NCBI GenBank assembly: GCA_964556955.1
Contig: CAZKXP010000011.1
Coordinates: 1 to 19,349 of the forward strand
Length of the DNA: 19,349 bases
From: UBA12078 sp964556955
Lineage (GTDB): Bacteria > Patescibacteriota > Dojkabacteria > SC72
Reading direction: 5' to 3'
A program made the translations under genes and the position numbers. Position 1 is the first letter of the stretch, and every line of letters starts with the position of its first letter. Positions 14,180-19,349 of the stretch are shown piece after piece. The notes beneath the pieces were generated by a model. That model was not told the origin of the DNA. It worked only from the letters and a program-made list of their open reading frames with translations, and made no database searches.

Positions 14180-16240
14180 CTATTCTTGCTTCTCTTCTGG
14201 TTCTTGTTGGGTCTGTTGTATCTGTTCATATATGGACATTAGGTCATCGTCTGCTGCGAGATCTGTAGAAAGATCTGGTTCTGGTGGAGTAGGCATAGAT
14301 GGTTCTTCCGTTTGAACTGGTTCAGGAGTTTCTTCCTTTATTGATTGTACTACTTCTGGCTCAATTACTGGCGTTGGGGAAGTTACTTCTACCGGTTCTG
14401 GTTCTTCAACAGGAGGCTCTGGTGCTGCAACTACAACTGCCTCTGCTCGTGCTTCTACTGGTGCTGGGGCGGCATAGTTATTCCATACATCTTCTACGGG
14501 TTTTTCTTGTTGTTTCTCCTCAGGTTCTGTGTCTACGAGATTTCTAACATCATTGATACTGACAGTTGGTGTAGGCATAGGTTCCGCAGGTAGATTTGGT
14601 ATATATCCATTATTCTCTGGCTCTTCATTTTTTTTCTTTTGTTCCTCTTTCCATACTGAGAAGATGATTATTGGGGCTACTATTGCTACAATGACGACCA
14701 GAATACCAACTCCGATAATTATGAGGGTTCTTTGGCTGACTTGGTATCCAAAAAGTTTTACATAGCCTTCCGCAACGGTCTCAGTGTCTTCTAATATTGT
14801 AAATGTCCAAGACTTTTCAATATCGTTTCCATTAGAATCTTCAAAGTACGTATCTACTTTATGTACTCCTACGGAAAGGTCCTCTTCTGTCTGGTAGATT
14901 ACTGTGTGTTCCATATCTGATATCTTGTTAATGCTTACCTTCTCGGTAATGTCTTTGTCATCGAGCTTTACAACAAGGGAGTTACTTACTATATCTGCAT
15001 CGGTACCTGCTATTAATGTCGCCTTGATGATTACCTGTTTGTTGTAGATGGTGTCGGATGTAGTAGGAGTCATATTGGTGACTTGTGGTTGGGCAATGAC
15101 TACAACATCATCTTCTTTTTCTGTATCTGTTGTACCTGTGATTGTGACTGTGGTGGAGATGGCGGCACCTGTGAGTGCAGGGCTTTGATTGTCTGTCGCT
15201 CTTACAATGATCTTGTAATTACCTGCAGATATATTTGATGTATCTATGAGGTAGGAATTTGTTTTGGAGGAGATATTTGTGTTAATTGGAATCCAACTAT
15301 CTTCATCTGCTGGATTCTCTGCTAAGAAGAGAGAATATTTTGATATCTCATTGAGATCTGTTGCGGTCCAAGAAGTACTGATAGGGGATCCTTGATCTAC
15401 TGTTGTTGTTGTGTAAGGATTGACGATTCTTACTACAGGTATGTCATTAGTTTCTGGGCTCACACTTATGACCCACGCCTGTGAATCTAGGTGTTTGCTG
15501 TATCCATCGTGTATGAATATGTTGGCAAGGTAGCTCCCAGGTGTACTTGTTGAACCTTGGAATTTAATGGTTAAACTTCCTCTAGATCCATCCTCGATAA
15601 CGGAAGGTTTGAGCCATGTGTTACTCTCCGTAAATGAGTAGGAGTAGTTAATCCTATCTCCATCTATATCTGTGGCTTTCAAGACATACTCATATGTCGT
15701 TCCTGTTGTAATATCTTGAGATGGTTTAGAGCCGGCGGGTACAGAGGTAAATTCTGGGGCAGTGTTGTTGGCCAAGGCCTTGAGGCCCAATACATCATAT
15801 GCGCTACTGATTTTACATGCGACACTACCACCGCCAACCTTCTTAATTAATCCCAACATATCTACCATACCTGATACCATGGGAGTGAATTTAAAACTGG
15901 TAGCTAGTGTAATGGGAGCATCTTTGTACTCCTCTCGGTGAATCGTATTGCCTCTGGAATCGGTTATGATTAATTCTGCAATTCCGGAGTCTTCCAACTG
16001 TGCGTCTACTTGAACTGTAATATCTCTTCCTACTGCAAGAGTATATGGGTTAACGTTTGGAAGTGATATTACACAAGGGTTTTCTTCGCTAACAATTAAA
16101 TCTTCAAATGCAAAGTTTCTAAGATCAAATGATCCATTTATGACTCCCCAAGTTACAATTGGAATTGATAGTAGCAGAAAAAAGGAAAGATATATTGTCA
16201 AAAGAGATTTGGATTTTCTTGGGGCTTTTCGTAATTTCAT
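14180..16240 (-). CDS. Two-TM surface protein with Ig-like domains and an acidic Pro-rich cytoplasmic tail (686 aa)
   Basis: A basic start (KLRKAPRKSK) leads to a membrane helix or signal (about 13-33), then an extracytoplasmic part. A beta domain (about 55-150, Cys56 and Cys142) is followed by a He_PIG/cadherin-like domain (162-261: YEYVLKATDIDGDRINYSYS, FIHDGYSKH), a fibronectin-like domain (about 266-369) and another Ig-like domain (about 384-483). A second helix (506-529) precedes a 157-residue cytoplasmic tail, rich in Pro and Glu, ending in DDDLMSIYEQIQQ. This topology could link the cell surface to a cytoplasmic partner. No enzyme motif is seen. It lies 17 bases after the solute-binding protein and 33 bases before alaS, downstream of a sortase. 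Function unknown. Confidence 0.8.
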   Translation of the reverse strand: MKLRKAPRKSKSLLTIYLSFFLLLSIPIVTWGVINGSFDLRNFAFEDLIVSEENPCVISLPNVNPYTLAVGRDITVQVDAQLEDSGIAELIITDSRGNTIHREEYKDAPITLATSFKFTPMVSGMVDMLGLIKKVGGGSVACKISSAYDVLGLKALANNTAPEFTSVPAGSKPSQDITTGTTYEYVLKATDIDGDRINYSYSFTESNTWLKPSVIEDGSRGSLTIKFQGSTSTPGSYLANIFIHDGYSKHLDSQAWVISVSPETNDIPVVRIVNPYTTTTVDQGSPISTSWTATDLNEISKYSLFLAENPADEDSWIPINTNISSKTNSYLIDTSNISAGNYKIIVRATDNQSPALTGAAISTTVTITGTTDTEKEDDVVVIAQPQVTNMTPTTSDTIYNKQVIIKATLIAGTDADIVSNSLVVKLDDKDITEKVSINKISDMEHTVIYQTEEDLSVGVHKVDTYFEDSNGNDIEKSWTFTILEDTETVAEGYVKLFGYQVSQRTLIIIGVGILVVIVAIVAPIIIFSVWKEEQKKKNEEPENNGYIPNLPAEPMPTPTVSINDVRNLVDTEPEEKQQEKPVEDVWNNYAAPAPVEARAEAVVVAAPEPPVEEPEPVEVTSPTPVIEPEVVQSIKEETPEPVQTEEPSMPTPPEPDLSTDLAADDDLMSIYEQIQQTQQEPEEKQE

Positions 16241-16247
16241 TCAGTAT

Positions 16248-16253
16248 ATAATA
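16248..16253 (-). promoter_or_regulatory. Possible -10 element of the 686-residue surface protein
   Basis: TATTAT (5 of 6) ends 7 bases before the ATG, in the same position as in alaS. There is no Shine-Dalgarno site and no TG extension, and the -35 region is weak. The gap is short, so the gene may instead be read from upstream. Confidence 0.35.
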
Positions 16254-16257
16254 GCGG

Positions 16258-17595
16258 TTATTTATTAGTTTCCGCAAGCTGTGAGTTAATCTCCTCTTGA
16301 GCATTTTTAAGTGCGGTTTGTGTACTGGTTCCATCTTCTACTATGCTTGTAATCATCTCTTTGAGAGTGGCCTTTACAAATGATTCATCCCCCATTGCCC
16401 AGGATTGCATATTAGGGGCTGATTCTGCAATTGCAGTTAGATATGAATTTTCACTAAGCTCTGTATTAAGTTCGACAAGTGAATATGGTTCTCCAAATGC
16501 TCTTATTTGAGCTGCATTAGAAAAGAACTTTTTTTGTTGTTCTTTTTGTGCCAAGAAGTTTATGAAATCCCAAGCAGCTTTAGGATTGCTACAATTCTTA
16601 CTTACAGCCTCTCCCCAGTATGTGGAGTAATATATTGGTTCTTCATTGGCTGCTAATTGTGGTAATTTTGCCATCCCAAACTCTATGGTTGGTGCGGATT
16701 GTAAGATATCAAATGCTACCCAGCTAGGGGCAATCATCATCGCGAGCTTACCTTGAGAAAACATATTGATATCTGATCCTAGGCTTGAATCCCATATCGC
16801 TTCCTCTCCTGTAGCGAAATTTGTATACGTATCTACTACACTTGCTATCTTGGTTGTGTTTAAGGTGACAGTAGTTTTAGTCTCATCGATAATTGAGAGG
16901 CCTTGCTGGAGTATTAAGAGTGAGAGTATATCTGCAGAATGTGTGACATTTGATGAGGTGCCGATAGCTAATCCTGATTGGGTAATTTTACCTGCAGAGG
17001 TTTTTTGTGTTAGTTCTTGTGCTAATTCTATGAAGGAGTCCCAATCGGAAGGTGGTGTAGTTACATTGGCTTCTTCCAAGAGCTGTTTGTTGTAATATAC
17101 TACTAAACCATCAATTTCTAATGGCATAGCATATATATACCCATCTTTTGCAGTAAAATCAGAAACGGCGGTAGGATAGAAGGTTTCAGCGTATTTTTGT
17201 GCTGTCATTATGGTTGTAGGAAGTGGGTAGAGGTATTTGTAATACTTGGGTGTCCAAGTATTATGGATTCTGAATATATCAGGCGCAGGTTCTGAAGAGG
17301 TGGAGGCTTGTTGTAGTCTAGTGTATAGACGACTTTCGTAGTTTGTGAAGGTTTGTTGTGAGTAAAGTATAGTAATACCCGTATGCATGGTTTCATACTC
17401 ATCGATGAGAGGTTGCATTACGGATGATGGCTCCCACAGCCCCCAGTATACTAACTCTGCAGTTCCTAGCTCATCTTCGTCTTTGTTTGACGAGTTTGCA
17501 TTTACCAGAAGCAATACAACGGCAACAATCACCATTATTACCAATGCTATGCTACCGATTAGTAGGAATTTCTTCTTTTTGGGATCTAATGTCAT
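16258..17595 (-). CDS. Family 1 extracellular solute-binding protein, TM-anchored
   Basis: Type 1 periplasmic-binding-protein fold as in sugar ABC transporters. After a basic start a single hydrophobic helix (about 9-32) acts as anchor; there is no cysteine lipobox, so it is not a lipoprotein. The mature part shows VYWGLWEPSSVMQPLIDEYE, DIFRIHNTW, YIYAMPLEIDGLVVYYNKQLL, PSDWDSFIELAQELT, FSQGKLAMMIAPSW and NPKAAWDFINFLA, all typical of SBP_bac_1 or SBP_bac_8. The usual length is about 420-450. No permease or ATPase gene is adjacent, so its transporter is elsewhere or it serves as a receptor. It lies 17 bases after the sortase. The ligand is probably a saccharide by family only. Confidence 0.9.
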   Translation of the reverse strand: MTLDPKKKKFLLIGSIALVIMVIVAVVLLLVNANSSNKDEDELGTAELVYWGLWEPSSVMQPLIDEYETMHTGITILYSQQTFTNYESRLYTRLQQASTSSEPAPDIFRIHNTWTPKYYKYLYPLPTTIMTAQKYAETFYPTAVSDFTAKDGYIYAMPLEIDGLVVYYNKQLLEEANVTTPPSDWDSFIELAQELTQKTSAGKITQSGLAIGTSSNVTHSADILSLLILQQGLSIIDETKTTVTLNTTKIASVVDTYTNFATGEEAIWDSSLGSDINMFSQGKLAMMIAPSWVAFDILQSAPTIEFGMAKLPQLAANEEPIYYSTYWGEAVSKNCSNPKAAWDFINFLAQKEQQKKFFSNAAQIRAFGEPYSLVELNTELSENSYLTAIAESAPNMQSWAMGDESFVKATLKEMITSIVEDGTSTQTALKNAQEEINSQLAETNK

Positions 17596-17612
17596 TTTTC
17601 TTTTTTAATATT

Positions 17613-18410
17613 TTAAATTTTTCTTTCAGCTACTACCACTAATCTCTTAGTACCAATACCAAGTGGCCAACATGTCATCATGGTTATGGTTTCTTTCCCA
17701 TTTTGTGATTCTAGTATGGAAAAGTCATCGGGAGAGACTATCTTTTTACTTCTGACGATATACTTTAATACTTTTTCATCCTTACTTACATCTACTTCTT
17801 CTCCCACATCTATATTACCCAATCTTGAGAAGATTGTCTCTGGTAGATTCTGGTGATTACTAAAGAAGGATTCTACTGCACTGTGACCATATATGAAGGA
17901 GTTGCCTCCGTCTCCAGGTAATGGTGTGCCTCTAAAATGTGCTAATCCTTCTTTAAGGTATTTGTTGTAATTTGCTTCATCGTAGCTATCTACGTTTGGT
18001 GTTATTTTTATATTTTCAATTCCAATACTTGGTATATCTATTTGCATTGCTGTTGTGTAGTCTTTGTCCACAACTATTGGCTTTTGTGTTTGTGTAGTCA
18101 CATCGTAGTACTCTGTGGATACTCCTAAAACAGTTAACTGAGAAGTGAGGTTGGCAAAGTAACTCTTGCCTGGATCGTAGTAGGCGAGTTGTGATTCGAT
18201 ATATGTTTTGTATGATTCTGGTACTGGTTCTACTTTGGAATCTGCCCTTATCTGTTCTACCAATCCATCGATGTATGATTTGGTTAGGGGTACTACTTGG
18301 CTTGCTATGATGATTACTCCTATGCCTGCAAATATTGCTGATATCCATATTCTTGTTCTTTTTATTTTTTTCTGATCTTCGGTTTGTATGTTCCATTGGG
18401 GATTTTCCAT
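17613..18410 (-). CDS. Sortase family transpeptidase
   Basis: Membrane cysteine transpeptidase that attaches sorting-signal proteins to the wall or to each other. A cytoplasmic start (1-19) and one membrane helix (about 20-41) precede an extracellular stalk and the sortase beta-barrel (about 120-265). The catalytic triad is visible: His176 in FIYGHSAV, Cys247 in TMMTCWPL and Arg256 in GTKRLVVV. The stalk contains QLTVLGVST with the VLG motif at 94-96. A possible substrate is the TPNTG protein at 6736-8496. The subclass cannot be set by eye, though the TCWP active site and small barrel are like class D to F enzymes. An extended -10 box ends 6 bases before the ATG, and the solute-binding gene follows after 17 bases. 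Confidence 0.93.
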   Translation of the reverse strand: MENPQWNIQTEDQKKIKRTRIWISAIFAGIGVIIIASQVVPLTKSYIDGLVEQIRADSKVEPVPESYKTYIESQLAYYDPGKSYFANLTSQLTVLGVSTEYYDVTTQTQKPIVVDKDYTTAMQIDIPSIGIENIKITPNVDSYDEANYNKYLKEGLAHFRGTPLPGDGGNSFIYGHSAVESFFSNHQNLPETIFSRLGNIDVGEEVDVSKDEKVLKYIVRSKKIVSPDDFSILESQNGKETITMMTCWPLGIGTKRLVVVAERKI

Positions 18411-18416
18411 AGTGAT

Positions 18417-18425
18417 ATATTACCA
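18417..18425 (-). promoter_or_regulatory. Extended -10 promoter of the sortase gene (leaderless)
   Basis: TGG-TAATAT on the minus strand, hexamer at 18417-18422 (4 of 6), ends 6 bases before the ATG. No Shine-Dalgarno site. The 68-base gap after the NUDIX gene contains nothing else recognisable, and no clear terminator hairpin. Confidence 0.4.
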
Positions 18426-18478
18426 GATTTGGTTATTTAATGGGATTCTTTGAAAACATGAAGAAATTTTTGAACTAA

Positions 18479-18871
18479 TTACAAGAGACCTAGGATCCTT
18501 AGTGTTTCTTTTAATCCCACATATTTGTTTACTAATTCGTCATTTAACTCAATCCATCGATGATCTTGTGATTCGTTTTCGTCAATTTTGATTTGAGTTA
18601 TATCAGAGACTTTAATCATATAGGCGAGGATAATCCATCTCTGATCTTTTGTATTATGAATTAAAGGATTTGCAGTTTTTACAATATCTCCGTCGAGATT
18701 TGTCTCTTCTTTTAATTCTCTTATAGCAGCTTCTTCGGCAGTCTCATTCTCTTTTACATGCCCTGTTACACAATTCCAATATCCTGGATTTGATCTGTGA
18801 TCTGATCTTTTTAGTACGAGGTACTTTCCATTGTACTCCGCAAGTGCATGTATTGTTATAAGTGTTCTCAT
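18479..18871 (-). CDS. NUDIX hydrolase (130 aa)
   Basis: Mg-dependent hydrolase of nucleoside diphosphate-linked compounds. The NUDIX box GX5EX7REUXEEXXU is intact: Gly37, Glu43 and the REL-KEET segment at 51-57. The first strand ITIHALAEYNGKYLVLKRS and the GYWNCVTGHV lead into the box fit MutT/ADP-ribose-type members. The 130-residue length is normal. Substrate unknown; the family includes house-cleaning dNTPases and ADP-ribose pyrophosphatases. An extended -10 box ends 7 bases before the ATG. It is divergent from dnaJ with 90 bases between the starts, and is the first gene of the long minus-strand block. Confidence 0.92.
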   Translation of the reverse strand: MRTLITIHALAEYNGKYLVLKRSDHRSNPGYWNCVTGHVKENETAEEAAIRELKEETNLDGDIVKTANPLIHNTKDQRWIILAYMIKVSDITQIKIDENESQDHRWIELNDELVNKYVGLKETLRILGLL

Positions 18872-18878
18872 AATAAAA

Positions 18879-18887
18879 AGTATATCA
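18879..18887 (-). promoter_or_regulatory. Extended -10 promoter of the NUDIX gene (leaderless)
   Basis: TGA-TATACT on the minus strand, hexamer at 18879-18884 (5 of 6), ends 7 bases before the ATG. No Shine-Dalgarno site is present. Confidence 0.5.
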
Positions 18888-18923
18888 TAGAGATTAATTC
18901 TGAGGTATAAATTGATGTATGTA

Positions 18924-18950
18924 CTAGCAAATTAAAAAGACGTTTGCTAA
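18924..18950. promoter_or_regulatory. CIRCE-like inverted repeat (putative HrcA operator) before dnaJ
   Basis: The arms CTAGCAAAT (18924-18932) and GTTTGCTAA (18942-18950) are separated by exactly 9 bases. Seven inner base pairs, TAGCAAA with TTTGCTA, are perfectly complementary. The classical CIRCE is TTAGCACTC-N9-GAGTGCTAA; the geometry and the outer TAGCA and TGCTAA parts agree, while the inner CTC/GAG is replaced by AAA/TTT-type bases. The right arm overlaps the dnaJ -10 box, the usual position for repression. A divergent HrcA is inferred. Confidence 0.5.
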
Positions 18951-18953
18951 AAT
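18945..18953 (+). promoter_or_regulatory. Extended -10 promoter of dnaJ (leaderless)
   Basis: TGC-TAAAAT, hexamer at 18948-18953 (5 of 6), ends 8 bases before the ATG at 18962. No Shine-Dalgarno site of note. It overlaps the right arm of the CIRCE-like repeat. Two out-of-frame ATGs at 18952 and 18955 lie upstream of the predicted transcription start. Confidence 0.5.
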
Positions 18954-18961
18954 GATGAGCT

Positions 18962-19349
18962 ATGGAAAAAAGAGATTACTATGAAGTATTAGGAGTAGAG
19001 AAAAAAGCTACACAAGATCAACTTAAAAAGGCTTACAGAAAGCTTGTTAAGAAATATCATCCTGATGTAAATAAAGAAGATGGTGCTGAAGAAAAGTTCA
19101 AGGAGGTGCAAGAGGCTTATGAGATTTTGTCTGATGAGTCTAAGAGATCTGCATATGATCAGTATGGTCATGCTGGTACTGCTGGTTTTAATCCTGGTAG
19201 TGGTGGATATTCTGATTTTAGTGGTTTTAATGGTGGTACTCCTTTTGATATGGGAGATATTTTTAGTTCTTTCTTTGGAGGTGGGAACAGTGGGTTTGAT
19301 TTTGGATTTGGTGGTAACCAGAGAGCTAGGGAGGAGAGAGGGACTGATA
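18962..19349 (+). CDS. dnaJ: Chaperone protein DnaJ, N-terminal part (cut by window edge)
   Basis: Co-chaperone that stimulates the ATPase of DnaK. The first 129 codons are present. The J domain begins MEKRDYYEVLGVEKKATQDQ and contains the HPD motif at 33-35 (KKYHPDVNK), then FKEVQEAYEILSDESKRSAYDQYG. A glycine- and phenylalanine-rich region follows (about 75-120), and the fragment ends at REERGTD, where the substrate-binding domain starts in type I and II DnaJ. Whether a zinc finger is present cannot be seen. The start is set by the J domain and the -10 box 8 bases upstream. A CIRCE-like operator covers the promoter, which fits heat-shock control by HrcA. Confidence 0.95.
   Translation, partial: MEKRDYYEVLGVEKKATQDQLKKAYRKLVKKYHPDVNKEDGAEEKFKEVQEAYEILSDESKRSAYDQYGHAGTAGFNPGSGGYSDFSGFNGGTPFDMGDIFSSFFGGGNSGFDFGFGGNQRAREERGTD

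Noticed and set aside
14290..14560. Low-complexity stretch that might be a DNA repeat array
   Set aside because: It encodes the Pro/Glu/Val-rich tail; similarity is at codon composition level and no regular repeat unit is present.
14299..14765. Several leucine-, tyrosine- or serine-rich open frames on the plus strand
   Set aside because: They are antisense shadows of the Pro/Glu-rich tail and second membrane helix of the 686-residue protein; composition is artificial and no start signals are seen.
18016..18396. 126-codon frame on the minus strand overlapping the sortase gene
   Set aside because: It is out of frame with the sortase, whose catalytic His, Cys and Arg are all intact, and its product looks like shifted code.
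18411..18478. Small RNA or terminator in the gap between the NUDIX and sortase genes
   Set aside because: No stable hairpin or T-run; only the sortase -10 element can be supported.
70..19349. Reassigned UGA code as in Gracilibacteria or Mycoplasma
   Set aside because: No in-frame TGA occurs in any recognised gene and Trp is encoded by TGG; only the lack of TGA as stop remains to be explained.

Overview
The window is AT-rich, very tightly packed bacterial DNA. It holds 20 complete protein genes and one gene cut by the right edge. I see no RNA genes, insertion sequences or CRISPR array, and no gene-free stretch over about 100 bases. The best guess for the organism is a member of the Candidate Phyla Radiation (Patescibacteria), perhaps near Dojkabacteria, Katanobacteria or Microgenomates. 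The reasons are a short alanyl-tRNA synthetase without its C-terminal domain, many lineage-specific surface proteins with one or two membrane anchors, a solute-binding protein with no lipobox, almost no Shine-Dalgarno sequences, and no TGA stop codon in 20 complete genes. This placement is inference, not proof. In-frame TGA is not seen either, so the UGA-to-Gly code of Gracilibacteria and Absconditabacteria is unlikely.

Layout. At 70-1167 (+) are an alpha/beta hydrolase and a small membrane protein. At 1169-5827 (-) are rpsT, two membrane proteins of unknown role, lepA, recF and a small nucleotidyltransferase-like protein (transcription order). At 5923-6739 (+) are two small membrane-anchored beta-sandwich proteins. 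At 6736-18871 (-) is a long co-directional block, in transcription order: NUDIX hydrolase, sortase, TM-anchored solute-binding protein, large two-TM Ig-like protein, alaS, ruvX, mltG, an LCP-family protein, holA and a DUF11-type surface protein. At 18962 to the edge (+) is the start of dnaJ.

Two conserved bacterial gene neighbourhoods are recognisable: alaS-ruvX-mltG, and holA-rpsT-lepA with dnaJ not far away, as in Firmicutes. Surface and membrane protein genes sit between these conserved genes. The envelope theme is strong: sortase, an LCP protein that attaches polymers to the wall, the endolytic transglycosylase MltG, and several ectodomain proteins, one of which carries a TPNTG sortase-like motif.

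The most interesting signals are regulatory. Eight genes have a -10 element, often an extended TGn-TATAAT type, ending 6-8 bases before the start codon and no Shine-Dalgarno sequence, which predicts leaderless mRNAs. A CIRCE-like inverted repeat with the exact 9-N9-9 geometry but altered arms overlaps the dnaJ promoter. A recurrent VLG tripeptide follows the membrane anchor of several exported proteins and may be a processing site.
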